DNA of 37,325 bases. Source: Deltaproteobacteria bacterium RIFOXYA12_FULL_61_11. GTDB lineage: Bacteria > Bdellovibrionota_F > JAHFAK01 > YA12-FULL-61-11. This document shows positions 14,211 to 24,234 of this stretch, piece by piece (the first letter of the stretch is position 1; the number at the start of each line of letters is the position of its first letter). The translations under genes and the position numbers were made by a program. The notes below the pieces were generated by a model. The model was not told the DNA's origin and did not search any database. It saw only the letters and a program-made list of their open reading frames with translations. Location: the NCBI GenBank assembly GCA_001799195.1, contig MGSU01000112.1:8650-45974 (forward strand). The letters run 5' to 3'.

Positions 14211-15806
14211 ATGAAACCCCAGGCACAATGGTTGTCCCGATCCTCGAGGGAGCATCACCAAGACTGGTGGTGGATACTCCTGCTTGGAGCAGGTCTATCT
14301 ACAGGACTTGCCCTCTACGTGGAGCATCCCTCCTATGAAGATGCCTTCTATTACTCCTTGAACGGGTTGCGAATATCCGAGGGCAGGGGACTCACTGATC
14401 GAGCCATCACCTATTTTTACAGTGAACCAACAGAGTTGCCGACCGCCAGTCACGACTACTGGATGCCCCTGAGTTCCTTCCTGGCATCGGCAGGAGCCTT
14501 GCTCCATCAAGGCTACGGAGGAACTCGAATTCCGTTCACGATCCTGGCCGCACTGACCCCCCTCCTCTGCTACGTACTGAGCGGAATTTTCCTGGCTTCG
14601 CGTAGGAAGAGGTTGCTCGTCTCTCTCCTTGCCTTACTGGCAGGACCCCATAACGCGCTCTGGACCCAACCCTCCACCTTCATGCCCTTTCTGTGGTGCG
14701 GGGTGGCCAGCCTGTATTTCTCCTCCAGGATGCTCCTGCGGGATTCCCTCTGGTCGGTCCTGGGGGCTGGTTGTTTCGCAGGGCTAGCTCACCTTACGAG
14801 GGTAGATGGTTTCCTGTTCCTCGTGAGTAGCTTGCTGGTCCTGGTTCGGCAGCACACCAGTGGACGGGGATATTCCCTAAGGGCCAGGTTGTTGGCGGCG
14901 TTATTCCTGAATCTGGGGGGCTACCTCCTGGTCATGGCGCCCTGGTTCGTCCGCCAGTACACGACCTTCGGTACGCCGCTCTCCCCGGCGGGATTGCAGC
15001 CAATATTAATAAAAGATTTCATGGAGATGTATTCCTACACTACCTCTCTGGAGCTGCCGGCCTACCTTGTCACCTATACCTGGCATGACCTACTCGGTCG
15101 ATTGCAGGCAGCCTGTTGGAGCCTCTATCACTTGGTACTCATGACCACTTACGTGCTGCTGCTTCCCTTCTCAATAGCCGGCGCACGTGAGGTCTTCCGG
15201 AACCCGAGCATCGGCTTCAGGTGGCAGCCAGTGATGGTATACGCGATCCTGCTCGTCATCTTCCACGCTGTAGTCACCCCCCTGCAATCCTGGATGGGAT
15301 CGAGTATCCACTCCTCCATCGTCCTGTGGCCCTTCCTCATCATCCTGGCCATGGAGGGCTTCGACCGGATCTTGTCCTGGATTGTACTCCGGCGACCTCA
15401 CTGGGATCAGAGAAGGGCCAGGGTGGTGCTCCCCCTGATCTTCGTGCTCGGTTGCATTGGCAAAACTCTCGAGCATGGCTTGGTGGACCTGCGATGCAGC
15501 AGAGAATTCGCACAGCTTGGTGCGTTCCGTTCCTACTTGCATGAAGATGCCGTTGTCATGGCTTGGTATCCCTACGCGGTGGCCTATCATACCGGTTGTT
15601 CGGTAATAATCCCCCCGGCGGAGGGCTGGATGACTGCAAGAACGGTGATCCGGCGTTTCGGGGTGCAATACTTGCTGGTTATGGATGCAGGTCCCGACTA
15701 CTGGAAGGAGTTGTTGCACCTCCAGGAGAAACGGGCCGACATATCCCTGGTGTACCAAGGAGAAATGCTACGGCTGTACGCGGTTACTGCTGGGTCCGGA
15801 GATTGA
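14211..15806 (+). CDS. multi-pass membrane protein, glycosyltransferase family 39/PMT-like
   Basis: Repeated hydrophobic segments; N-terminal YEDAFYYSLNGLRISEGRG region resembling GT-C/PMT first loop (acidic motif). Confidence 0.6.
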   Translation: MKPQAQWLSRSSREHHQDWWWILLLGAGLSTGLALYVEHPSYEDAFYYSLNGLRISEGRGLTDRAITYFYSEPTELPTASHDYWMPLSSFLASAGALLHQGYGGTRIPFTILAALTPLLCYVLSGIFLASRRKRLLVSLLALLAGPHNALWTQPSTFMPFLWCGVASLYFSSRMLLRDSLWSVLGAGCFAGLAHLTRVDGFLFLVSSLLVLVRQHTSGRGYSLRARLLAALFLNLGGYLLVMAPWFVRQYTTFGTPLSPAGLQPILIKDFMEMYSYTTSLELPAYLVTYTWHDLLGRLQAACWSLYHLVLMTTYVLLLPFSIAGAREVFRNPSIGFRWQPVMVYAILLVIFHAVVTPLQSWMGSSIHSSIVLWPFLIILAMEGFDRILSWIVLRRPHWDQRRARVVLPLIFVLGCIGKTLEHGLVDLRCSREFAQLGAFRSYLHEDAVVMAWYPYAVAYHTGCSVIIPPAEGWMTARTVIRRFGVQYLLVMDAGPDYWKELLHLQEKRADISLVYQGEMLRLYAVTAGSGD

Positions 15807-16116
15807 GGCTCTCCAAGATGGACTCGAGAGGAAGAGGAGAGACCAACTGCCAGGGAAAACATATCCGACCTCTCTGACCAGGGATCTACTACCAAGATTC
15901 CCGTACCGAATACCAACACCTCATGCTCGTAAAAAAATCTAAATTTCCATACACAAGAGTACGTTTCACCACGTATTCGCACCCACCAGTTACAGCAAGA
16001 CATTGTTATGTTTATGCGGCCCCTCTTTTGCTTGAGCAAGCATGCAGCACCATGGCGAAACCCACGGTCATAGACGGGTGGAAGCGGCAACGCAGAGGTT
16101 CCTCGAGGAGGTCTTC

Positions 16117-17403
16117 ATGAATATTCCCAAGGTATTTTTCTGGGGTTGCGCGTTGATTCTCGTGGCCACCACGACGGGGTATAGCCAGGAGACCTCCTCT
16201 ACCGAGGAAGCCGCGGCCTTCGTCCGAGCATCGGTTCCCTGGTTCTCTCCCGATACCTATGCCCTCGAGAGGCTCACAACCTCGAACAGAGGGTGGAACG
16301 TCTCGCTGCAACTGAAAGACGTCGAGGATGACCATCGTCTGCACCTGTATTTCTCGTATTGGCAGGGTGCCATTGAGGGGAGCGCGGTCACCTTCATCAG
16401 AGTATCGGACTGGAGGGACTACGTCGAGGCAACCATGCCCATCACCGAGAAGACCCGCACACTCTTGCTCCGCGTCGTGCAGGCCGCCATGGACCGACCG
16501 GCCCCCTCGCAACAATCGGACGAGACCGAATTCGCCTACCTTCCCAAGGTCATGGAACTGCTCCGCACTGCGACCCTCCCAGAGCAACCAGACACGATAG
16601 CAAGCTGGAAGTTGTATACCCCGGGTCAAGGCGATGCCTTGAAAACCTACCTGCCATGGCTCGATTTTTCTCAGGTAGCCTTCGTCGAGAAGGAGATCGC
16701 CGATTTTCCCTTCGGAATTCCCGATACCGTCTTTTCCGACGCCGCGGACAACCGCATTTCGCTCGAGTACAGCAGTGAAGGGTCGTACGTTGTGTTTCTC
16801 AACGGAACTTCCCGGCAACGTGTAGGCTGCGACTTGACCCCGGAACTTGCTCGAGAATTGCTCGGCATGCTCGTAGCTCACGGAAAGTCGGTCCAGTCTA
16901 CGACGCTCTCCCAACTGCTCAAAACTTCCCCGATACGCTACGTACTTTCTGAACTTCTCCACAATGCGAAACGAGCTACCTCCGTCCGATCGACCCACTT
17001 GTCGACGACCCGCGTGGAGGAATACGAAGATCCGATCGGCCTCTTGAACGAACTCTCCGCGGCCATGCCGGAAACCCTCGCCGAGGAATACGCGGAGCAC
17101 TTGAGACGATCCGACCTGCGTTTCAACAACAAGGAGCGCCTCGTCGAAAGTCTCTATATCTATGCTCTGGTGCTGCGGGGGCACACCCTGTTCCATGGGT
17201 CGCTCGGTCAGACCATCGAGGCGCTCATGTCCTTGATCACCGATAACTTGGGTCTGGTGCTCAGTGGGATCAACCCAGCTCATATCACCTACCTCATGAA
17301 GAGCATCGGGGACGTCGAACTTCCACCGGACCTGCAACAACTGACCGCGACGCTCAGAGCGGTGTACAAAATTTTCAAGGCGCACGAGAAAACCCCCTTC
17401 TGA
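16117..17403 (+). CDS. secreted protein of unknown function
   Basis: Start at MNIPKVFFWGCALILVATTTGYSQ with an upstream GAGGAGG RBS; signal peptide followed by a globular alpha/beta sequence with no recognised motif. Confidence 0.75.
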   Translation: MNIPKVFFWGCALILVATTTGYSQETSSTEEAAAFVRASVPWFSPDTYALERLTTSNRGWNVSLQLKDVEDDHRLHLYFSYWQGAIEGSAVTFIRVSDWRDYVEATMPITEKTRTLLLRVVQAAMDRPAPSQQSDETEFAYLPKVMELLRTATLPEQPDTIASWKLYTPGQGDALKTYLPWLDFSQVAFVEKEIADFPFGIPDTVFSDAADNRISLEYSSEGSYVVFLNGTSRQRVGCDLTPELARELLGMLVAHGKSVQSTTLSQLLKTSPIRYVLSELLHNAKRATSVRSTHLSTTRVEEYEDPIGLLNELSAAMPETLAEEYAEHLRRSDLRFNNKERLVESLYIYALVLRGHTLFHGSLGQTIEALMSLITDNLGLVLSGINPAHITYLMKSIGDVELPPDLQQLTATLRAVYKIFKAHEKTPF

Positions 17404-17469
17404 GTGCTGTAGACTGCAGTCTGTATCATCACGAAAACGCAAGAAGCCTACCCGATCAAGCCCTGGAGG

Positions 17470-17820
17470 TCACTCCCCCTCCCCATGGCGGCGCCGGCGG
17501 CGATCCTTCTGCCGCCGCACTCTCAGGATTTCCAGCTTTCGGTTCGCCGGGAGCCCGGTCGCGGCCTCGAGTCGGTCGAGCAAGGTCCGTCTCGCCAGGA
17601 AGCGGTTGATGGCCTGCGAACGCTCGCGCTGGGCCTTGACCACGATCCCGGTGGGCAGGTGGCGCAGGACCACGCAGGTGGAGGTCTTGTTGACGTGCTG
17701 GCCCCCGGGCCCCGACGAACGCACGAACTGCTCCTCGAGATCCTCCTCCCGCACGCCGAGACGGTCCATGCGTTCCAATAACTCGGCAACCTTCTCGGGT
17801 CTGACCTTGAAATCGGGCAT
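17470..17820 (-). CDS. peptide chain release factor-like protein (GGQ domain only, C12orf65/ArfB-like)
   Basis: [50 protein letters not shown] and a basic C-terminal tail; start codon overlaps the rnhA stop (TGATG). Confidence 0.87.
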   Translation of the reverse strand: MPDFKVRPEKVAELLERMDRLGVREEDLEEQFVRSSGPGGQHVNKTSTCVVLRHLPTGIVVKAQRERSQAINRFLARRTLLDRLEAATGLPANRKLEILRVRRQKDRRRRRHGEGE

Positions 17821-18332
17821 CAGGTCGCCCCTGCCGGGACTCCGGCCTCGTACCCCTGATCGATCGCGAGCTCTCCGTCCGTGACGGCCAGGTGGGTGAG
17901 CTCGTCGCAACGCTCGTTGTCGGGTTCGCCGGTATGCCCGCGGACCCAGTGCAGCCGCACCCGGTGTTTTTCGAGTTGGCCGAGCAACCGCAGCCAGAGA
18001 TCCTGGTTGAGCACGGCCTTCTTGTCGGCTCGCTTCCAACCGTTCCGCTGCCAGCCTTCGAGCCAACCGCGTTCGAGGGCATCGACGAGATAGCGGGAAT
18101 CCGAGGTCGCCTCGACGAGGCAGGGACGCTTGAGCGCCTCTAGACCGGCGATCAAGGCCATCACCTCCATGCGATTGTTGGTGGTCAGGCGATACCCGGC
18201 GAAGAGTTCCCGATAGTGCTCCCCGTAGCGCAGCACCACCCCGTACCCTCCCGGACCCGGGTTGCCGAGACAGCCCCCATCGGTCCACATCTGTACCGTG
18301 GGGCTGGTCGACCTCTGCTGCTCAGCCTGCAT
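17820..18332 (-). CDS. rnhA: ribonuclease HI
   Basis: [71 protein letters not shown]. Confidence 0.95.
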   Translation of the reverse strand: MQAEQQRSTSPTVQMWTDGGCLGNPGPGGYGVVLRYGEHYRELFAGYRLTTNNRMEVMALIAGLEALKRPCLVEATSDSRYLVDALERGWLEGWQRNGWKRADKKAVLNQDLWLRLLGQLEKHRVRLHWVRGHTGEPDNERCDELTHLAVTDGELAIDQGYEAGVPAGAT

Positions 18333-18361
18333 GGGGTTCCTGATGGTCTCCGGCAGAGGGT

Positions 18362-18961
18362 TCAGCGCAGTTCCGACAAGACCTCGAGGCTGTGCTGCCT
18401 GCCCAACGCGAAAGCCGCACGGTTGGCCTCGACCAGCGCTTGACCTTTCGACCCGAACATCCGTTCGAGCACGTCCAGATACAAGGGCACGTCGAAGGGC
18501 AGGAAGGGACTGACCGCCCCGACGAGGACGGTGCTCTGGGTCCGGGGATTTCCGGCTTCCCGGGCGAGGGCTTCGGCGTCGAGGAGGCTATGCCGGGGCC
18601 AGCGCTCCAACTCGGCCAGGACGAGGTCGCGCTCGGGATATTCTGCCAGGTTCTCCACGGTCACGGTACTGCTCACCACCGTACCTCCCGGCTTCAGGAA
18701 ATGCAGGTGCCGCAACGTCTCGAGGGGTTCGAGGCCGACCACCAGCTCGGCCCGGCCGGCGGGTATCAGTGGACTGTGAATAATCCCCCTCGCGAGCCGG
18801 ACATGCGCCTGCACCGTCCCGCCGCGCTGGGACATGCCGTGGACTTCCGACTGCTTGCAGGCCAGTCCGTGCTCGGCGGCAGTCAGGGTCAGCACCTGCG
18901 CCACGCTGAGGATACCTTGACCTCCGACACCGCACAGGATGAGCTCGATCGTCTCGTTCAT
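18362..18961 (-). CDS. iorB: indolepyruvate ferredoxin oxidoreductase beta subunit-like
   Basis: LILCGVGGQGILSVAQVLTLTAAEHGLACKQSEVHGMSQRGGTVQAHVRL. Confidence 0.9.
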   Translation of the reverse strand: MNETIELILCGVGGQGILSVAQVLTLTAAEHGLACKQSEVHGMSQRGGTVQAHVRLARGIIHSPLIPAGRAELVVGLEPLETLRHLHFLKPGGTVVSSTVTVENLAEYPERDLVLAELERWPRHSLLDAEALAREAGNPRTQSTVLVGAVSPFLPFDVPLYLDVLERMFGSKGQALVEANRAAFALGRQHSLEVLSELR

Positions 18962-20562
18962 GCCAGCCCCCTCTTCCGCCGGCGCGCGGCCTGGAGACAC
19001 TCCCTCGCCGCCACCACGACGGACAACCCTTGGTGTCTCAAGGCTTTTCTCAACACCTCGACGTTGGCGGCATGGTCTTGAGGCCGGGGCAGCAGGCTAT
19101 GTAGGTGTTCGGGATCGACGCCCAGCCCGGCCAGCAGGTTCAGCAGGGCCTCGCCCGAGAGCAGGCTTTGCTGTCCGCCGGTCATGGCCACGGCAGCGTT
19201 GTCCAGGATGATCACGGTCATGGGGACCTGGCCGCGGAGCGCGGAGAGCAGGGCCGGAATGCCGGAATGGGCGAAGGTGGACTCCCCGAGCACGGCCACA
19301 ACCGGCAGGACTCCGGCATCGGCCATTCCTCTGGCCATGCCGATGCTGGCGCCCATCGCCACGCAGGTCTGCAGGGCCTGATAGGGGGGCAGGGCTCCGA
19401 GGGTGTAGCAGCCGATATCGCCGGTGACGAAGAGACCGGGAAATTCTCGGCGAACCTCGGTCAGGGCCTTGAAGAGGTCAGCGTGACCGCAGCCTTTGCA
19501 CAACGAAGGAGGCCGTCCGGGCAAGGGCATCGAGGGTCCCCTCGAGGGAACCCCCTCGAAGCCGAGAGCCCGACCCACCAACTCCGGGGTAAGTTCACCG
19601 GTCCTCGGCAGATCCCCGCTGAGCTTACCGCGGACACGCACCCTCGGGTCGGCCAACAAGCCGCTGAGAGCTCTCTCCACATACGGTGAACCGTCTTCGA
19701 GGACGAGCACTTCGTCGACCTTCCTGGCGAGTGCGCGCAACGCTCCGGGTGCGAGCGGATAGCGCCGCACGTGCAGATGGGGCGGGCAGGAACCCGGGTC
19801 GGGATAGTGTTCTCGGAAATAGGCGTACCCAAGGCCCGCGGCGATCACCCCGAGCGGACCGGGAACTCCCTCCTGCACCTCGGAGACGGCACGCTCATCG
19901 AAATGGGCCATCAGCTTCTCCCGGGTTTCGAGCAAACGGCCCAGGCGACGACGGGCATTGACCGGGAGCAGGATCCAATCCTCGAAGCGTTCGGGCAAGG
20001 GCCGTCTGGCACGAGGCGGTTGGGGTTCCCTGCGATGTACTTGAGCCCGACAGTGGGCGAGCCTGGTCGTCAGCCGCAGCATCACCGGCACTCTGAAGTC
20101 CTCCGACAGAGAAAAACCTTCCTGCACCGCCTCATAGAGTTCCTGGTGTTCCGCGGGCTCGAGACAGGGGATGCCCGCGAATTCCGCCAATACCCGGCTG
20201 TCCTGTTCGTTCTGCGAGCTGTGCATCCCCGGATCATCGGCCACGACCACCAAGAAGCCTCCATTGCTGCCGGTCAGGGCCGAACTGACGAAGGGATCGA
20301 GGGCCACGTTGAGACCGACGTGTTTCATCGCCACCAGAGCTCGGTACCCGGCGAGGGAATGTCCGAGAGCCTCCTCCAGGGCTACCTTCTCGTTCGCGCT
20401 CCAACTCGCATGGACCTCGCCCTTCGCGACCTCGGCACTGCCCTGCAGGTACTCGAGGAGTTCGGTGGCCGGAGTCCCTGGATAGGAATAGGCGCCCCGC
20501 AAGCCGGCATCCAGCGCGGCTCTGGCGACAACTTCGTCCCCAAGCAACGGCTCGCTCAACAT
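18958..20562 (-). CDS. iorA: indolepyruvate ferredoxin oxidoreductase alpha subunit-like, lacking the C-terminal ferredoxin domain
   Basis: GLRGAYSYPGTPATELLEYL, LCKGCGHADLFKAL, FVTGDIGCYTLGALPPYQALQTCVAMGASIGMARG TPP-binding region; ends ARECLQAARRRKRGLA. Confidence 0.9.
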   Translation of the reverse strand: MLSEPLLGDEVVARAALDAGLRGAYSYPGTPATELLEYLQGSAEVAKGEVHASWSANEKVALEEALGHSLAGYRALVAMKHVGLNVALDPFVSSALTGSNGGFLVVVADDPGMHSSQNEQDSRVLAEFAGIPCLEPAEHQELYEAVQEGFSLSEDFRVPVMLRLTTRLAHCRAQVHRREPQPPRARRPLPERFEDWILLPVNARRRLGRLLETREKLMAHFDERAVSEVQEGVPGPLGVIAAGLGYAYFREHYPDPGSCPPHLHVRRYPLAPGALRALARKVDEVLVLEDGSPYVERALSGLLADPRVRVRGKLSGDLPRTGELTPELVGRALGFEGVPSRGPSMPLPGRPPSLCKGCGHADLFKALTEVRREFPGLFVTGDIGCYTLGALPPYQALQTCVAMGASIGMARGMADAGVLPVVAVLGESTFAHSGIPALLSALRGQVPMTVIILDNAAVAMTGGQQSLLSGEALLNLLAGLGVDPEHLHSLLPRPQDHAANVEVLRKALRHQGLSVVVAARECLQAARRRKRGLA

Positions 20563-21749
20563 GGTTCCACCTCGGGAAACGATTCTCCGTACAACAGGAA
20601 AGGGCGCCGGCGGGGCAAGAACTCGGCCACAGCTTCCTCGAGCAACCCTCGCAGCTCGTCGAGCGGCGCTCCTCGTTCCAGCATCGGCCGTACGCGCGCA
20701 TCGCCGACCAGGATATCAAAGGGCATACGATCCTGGACGTATTCATAGGGCGGCGGTAGCCAGGAAAAGGCCTTCCCGTGGGCGGCGAGCACCTCGCGCA
20801 GGAGCCAGAGGAAGGTGAGGACGGGCTTGAAACCTCTGCGATCGGTCACGTGGAGTTGCACGCCGGCACAGAGGGTACCGGCATGTTTGTCGAAAGTAGG
20901 TCTGAACCAGGCCTCGCGGAAAACCACTCCGGGGAGCTCCGCCCGCTCCAAGCGCTCGACCAAGGCCGGAGCCTCGAGATAGGGAGCACCGACCAACTCG
21001 AAGGGTCTGGTCGTGCCCCGACCCTCGCTGAGGTTCGTCCCCTCGAGCAGACAGCCCCCCGGGAACACGACCGCGGTATCCACGGTCGGCATGTTCGGAG
21101 AAGGATAGACCCACGGGAGCCCGAGTTCGTCGAGGTAGGCAGAGCGGTCCCAGCCTTCCATGCCGACGACCTCCAGCTCCCCGCGAAACCCGTGAGCCTC
21201 CTTGCCGAGAAGGAGCAACTCCCCCATGGTCATACCGTGCCGGAGCACGGTCGGGACCATCCCGACGAAGGAGCGCAGCCCGGGCTGCAGGCCGGTCCCC
21301 TCTACCGCGGTCCCGGAGATCGGATTGGGCCGGTCCAGGACCACGAGCTTCTTGCCGAGAGCCGAGGTCGCGGCCAAACAGTTGAGCAAGGTCGACACAT
21401 AGGTGTAGATGCGACAACCGACGTCGCACAGATCGCCCACCAACAATTCGACTCCTGCCAAGGTTTCTGCCCGGGGCGTTCTGGTGGAGCCGTACAAGCT
21501 GTAGACGGGCAAGCCGGTCCGGCCGTCCCGGCCATCCTCGGACTCGATCATGTTGGCTTGTTGCTCCCCGCGGAAACCATGTTGCGGGCTGAAGACCGCG
21601 ACCACCTCGTGTCCATGACCGCGCAGGAGATCGACGAGGTGCCGGAACCCGGGGCCGACCGAGGCATAATTGCAGACCACGCCGAGCTTATGGCCTCGCA
21701 CCACGGCCGAGAACCGCTCGAGGGAGCTGCGAAAGATGGTTCCCTCCAT
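20556..21749 (-). CDS. DUF1343 / NamZ-type exo-beta-N-acetylmuramidase family protein
   Basis: VVCNYASVGPG..., FSPQHGFRGEQQANMIESEDGRDGRTGLPVYSLYGSTRTP, LDRPNPISGTAVEGTGLQPGLRSFVGMVP. Confidence 0.9.
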   Translation of the reverse strand: MEGTIFRSSLERFSAVVRGHKLGVVCNYASVGPGFRHLVDLLRGHGHEVVAVFSPQHGFRGEQQANMIESEDGRDGRTGLPVYSLYGSTRTPRAETLAGVELLVGDLCDVGCRIYTYVSTLLNCLAATSALGKKLVVLDRPNPISGTAVEGTGLQPGLRSFVGMVPTVLRHGMTMGELLLLGKEAHGFRGELEVVGMEGWDRSAYLDELGLPWVYPSPNMPTVDTAVVFPGGCLLEGTNLSEGRGTTRPFELVGAPYLEAPALVERLERAELPGVVFREAWFRPTFDKHAGTLCAGVQLHVTDRRGFKPVLTFLWLLREVLAAHGKAFSWLPPPYEYVQDRMPFDILVGDARVRPMLERGAPLDELRGLLEEAVAEFLPRRRPFLLYGESFPEVEPC

Positions 21750-21770
21750 GCCGTTCCCGCACGAATACCG

Positions 21771-21799
21771 TTGCCAAGGACGCGACCCTACCATAGAAT
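21771..21799 (+). promoter_or_regulatory. sigma70-type promoter upstream of the Nif3 gene
   Basis: TTGCCA (21771-21776), 17-nt spacer, TAGAAT (21794-21799), in a divergent intergenic region. Confidence 0.45.
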
Positions 21800-21895
21800 G
21801 ATGCCCCCTGCAACGGCGCTCCGCTGCCCGCGGCCGAGCTCTGGGCAGCTCACGCGCCACATCGCGGGGGTGGACGCTCCCTTCGAGGCCTGCCG

Positions 21896-22651
21896 ATGCA
21901 GCTCCAGACCCTGACCTCCTATCTCGACACGCTCTTGCGCATCGACGAATACGCCGACAGCTCGCAGAACGGGCTCCAGGTCGAAGGCCGTGGCGAGGTC
22001 AACCACGTCGCCTTCGCGGTCGATGCCAATCTGCAAGTCTTCCAGCGCGCTACCGAGACCGACGTCGACCTCCTCGTCGTCCACCACGGGCTCTTCTGGA
22101 ACCAACCCGTACTCCTGACCCGCCTGCTCCGCCGGCGAGTTGGACACCTGCTCGGTCACGGGATCTCCCTCTACGCAGCCCACCTCCCCCTCGACCTGCA
22201 CCCCGAACTCGGCAACAATCGCCAATTGCTCAACCTGTTGGATCTAAACGACGGCCGGGAGTTCGGCCAGTACAAGGGGACCGCCCTCGGTTTCTCGGCC
22301 GAGTACCCGACCCCGATCCCCCTCGAGAACCTCTTGGCCGTCGTACGGGCCAAGCTCACCCCCCATTTCGCCCTCATCGGGTTCGGTCCCCGCCTCATTC
22401 GAACGGTGGCCGCCGTGAGCGGGGCTATCCCCACCGACATGCTCCAGGAAGCGTGGCTCCAAAAGGTCGATCTCCTCCTCACCGGCGAGACCGGGCATCA
22501 CCTCTCCCAAGATGCCGAGGATCTCGGCCTCAACCTCCTCTGCCTCGGTCATTACCTCTCCGAGACCTTCGGGATCAAAGCCTTGATGAGACACCTCGCC
22601 GCCCAGTTCCCGCTCCGGGTTTCCTTCATCGACCATCCAACCGGCTATTGA
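21896..22651 (+). CDS. Nif3-like dinuclear metal center protein
   Basis: [71 protein letters not shown]. Confidence 0.93.
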   Translation: MQLQTLTSYLDTLLRIDEYADSSQNGLQVEGRGEVNHVAFAVDANLQVFQRATETDVDLLVVHHGLFWNQPVLLTRLLRRRVGHLLGHGISLYAAHLPLDLHPELGNNRQLLNLLDLNDGREFGQYKGTALGFSAEYPTPIPLENLLAVVRAKLTPHFALIGFGPRLIRTVAAVSGAIPTDMLQEAWLQKVDLLLTGETGHHLSQDAEDLGLNLLCLGHYLSETFGIKALMRHLAAQFPLRVSFIDHPTGY

Positions 22652-22661
22652 GGAGGCCCTC

Positions 22662-23114
22662 GTGCTCACAGCCGAACTGACGATCAACGTGCGCATCCTG
22701 GACCGGCGAGCACAGCTCCCCGAGTACGCCACTGCGGGAGCTTCGGGCATGGATGTCCGCGCCCTGCTCGACGTCCCGCTCGTCCTCGCCCCAGGCCAGA
22801 GGGCTGCCCTACCCACGGGCCTGGCCCTGGAAATTCCCTCGGGCTTCGAACTCCAGGTCAGACCGCGCAGCGGTCTTGCCCTCGGCCGTGGCTTGACCGT
22901 GCTCAATGCCCCGGGGACCATCGATTCCGACTATCGCGGGGAGCTCAAGGTCCTGCTGATCAACCTGGACAACGCTCCACAAACCATTCAACCGGGAGAG
23001 CGCATCGCCCAGTTGGTGGTAGCGCCGGTGCTCCGGGCGCAACTCCGCCCGACCGAGACCCTCCAGGATACCGCGAGAGGCGGCGGCGGTTTCGGCTCCA
23101 CCGGTTGTGCTTGA
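22662..23114 (+). CDS. dut: dUTP diphosphatase
   Basis: [62 protein letters not shown] start. Confidence 0.95.
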   Translation: MLTAELTINVRILDRRAQLPEYATAGASGMDVRALLDVPLVLAPGQRAALPTGLALEIPSGFELQVRPRSGLALGRGLTVLNAPGTIDSDYRGELKVLLINLDNAPQTIQPGERIAQLVVAPVLRAQLRPTETLQDTARGGGGFGSTGCA

Positions 23115-23141
23115 ACCCCTTGCCACGAGCTCGGAGACCCC

Positions 23142-24218
23142 ATGGCCAAGCTGTGTTTGGAAGCGATCGGAAAACACTTCGGAGAGGTCGAGGTCTTGCG
23201 GGACCTGTCCCTCGACATCTCGGATGGAGAATTCCACATCCTAGTCGGCCCCTCGGGGTGCGGGAAATCGACGATCCTTCGGCTCATCGCCGGCCTGGAG
23301 GAACTCGACTCCGGGAGGATCGTGATCGGTGACCGCGACGTCAGCACCGTACCGCCCAAGGATCGCGACATTGCCATGGTCTTCCAGAACTATGCCCTCT
23401 ACCCGCACATGAGCGTGGCCGACAACCTTGCCTTCGCCTTGAAACTGCGGAAGGTACCGCGTGCCGAGCGCGAACGCCGGGTCCACGACGTGGCCGAGAT
23501 CCTGGGCATAGAGGACCTGCTCGACCGAAAACCCAAGGCCCTCTCCGGCGGGCAGCGTCAACGCGTGGCCATGGGACGGGCCATCATCCGCGAACCCGCC
23601 GTGTTCCTCTTCGACGAGCCGCTCTCGAACCTGGATGCAAAACTGCGCGTCCAGATGCGGGCCGAGATCGGTCGGCTCCACCTCCGCCTATGCACGACCA
23701 CGGTCTACGTGACCCATGACCAAGTCGAGGCCATGACCCTGGGGCAACGCATCACGGTGCTCGACCGGGGGCGTATCCAACAGACAGGAACGCCCCTTGA
23801 ACTCTACGAACGCCCTGCCAACCGCTTCGTCGCCGGCTTTATCGGCCAGATGAACTTCTTGCCCGCTCGGATCGAGGAACAAAGTTTGTGTCTCGGCAAC
23901 GTGCGTCTACCGCTGGATCCAGCCACCGTCACCCAGAGGGGGAGTGGACGAGAAGTCCTGGTCGGTATCCGGCCCGAACACCTGGAACTCGTCCCCGAGA
24001 GCGGGTTGCCTGGCACCGTTGAGCTGATCGAGGCGCTGGGGGCCGAGACCTTCCTGCACCTCTCCACGCCCCTCGGTCCTACTCCGACGCCCCTGGTGGC
24101 GAGAGGTCCGGGCTCGACCTGCAAACACCTCGGCGAGAGAGTCTACGTGGCGCCCTGCGCCACGAAGATCCACCTCTTCGATCCCGAGGACGGCCGTTCG
24201 TTGCGGCTCCCTGGATGA
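23142..24218 (+). CDS. ABC transporter ATP-binding protein, MalK/UgpC-like
   Basis: Walker A GPSGCGKST, LSGGQRQRVAMGRAI, Walker B VFLFDEPLSNLDAKLR, C-terminal TOBE-like region. Confidence 0.93.
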   Translation: MAKLCLEAIGKHFGEVEVLRDLSLDISDGEFHILVGPSGCGKSTILRLIAGLEELDSGRIVIGDRDVSTVPPKDRDIAMVFQNYALYPHMSVADNLAFALKLRKVPRAERERRVHDVAEILGIEDLLDRKPKALSGGQRQRVAMGRAIIREPAVFLFDEPLSNLDAKLRVQMRAEIGRLHLRLCTTTVYVTHDQVEAMTLGQRITVLDRGRIQQTGTPLELYERPANRFVAGFIGQMNFLPARIEEQSLCLGNVRLPLDPATVTQRGSGREVLVGIRPEHLELVPESGLPGTVELIEALGAETFLHLSTPLGPTPTPLVARGPGSTCKHLGERVYVAPCATKIHLFDPEDGRSLRLPG

Positions 24219-24234
24219 TCCGAAACGAACAGCT

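Noticed and set aside
17411-17422. Perfect 12-bp palindrome AGACTGCAGTCT between convergent genes
   Set aside because: Too short, no loop or T-tract; a chance occurrence or weak terminator element cannot be supported.
23142-24218. ABC ATPase as part of a new transport system
   Set aside because: Ordinary MalK/UgpC-type subunit with no permease nearby; shared ATPases encoded away from their permeases are well known.
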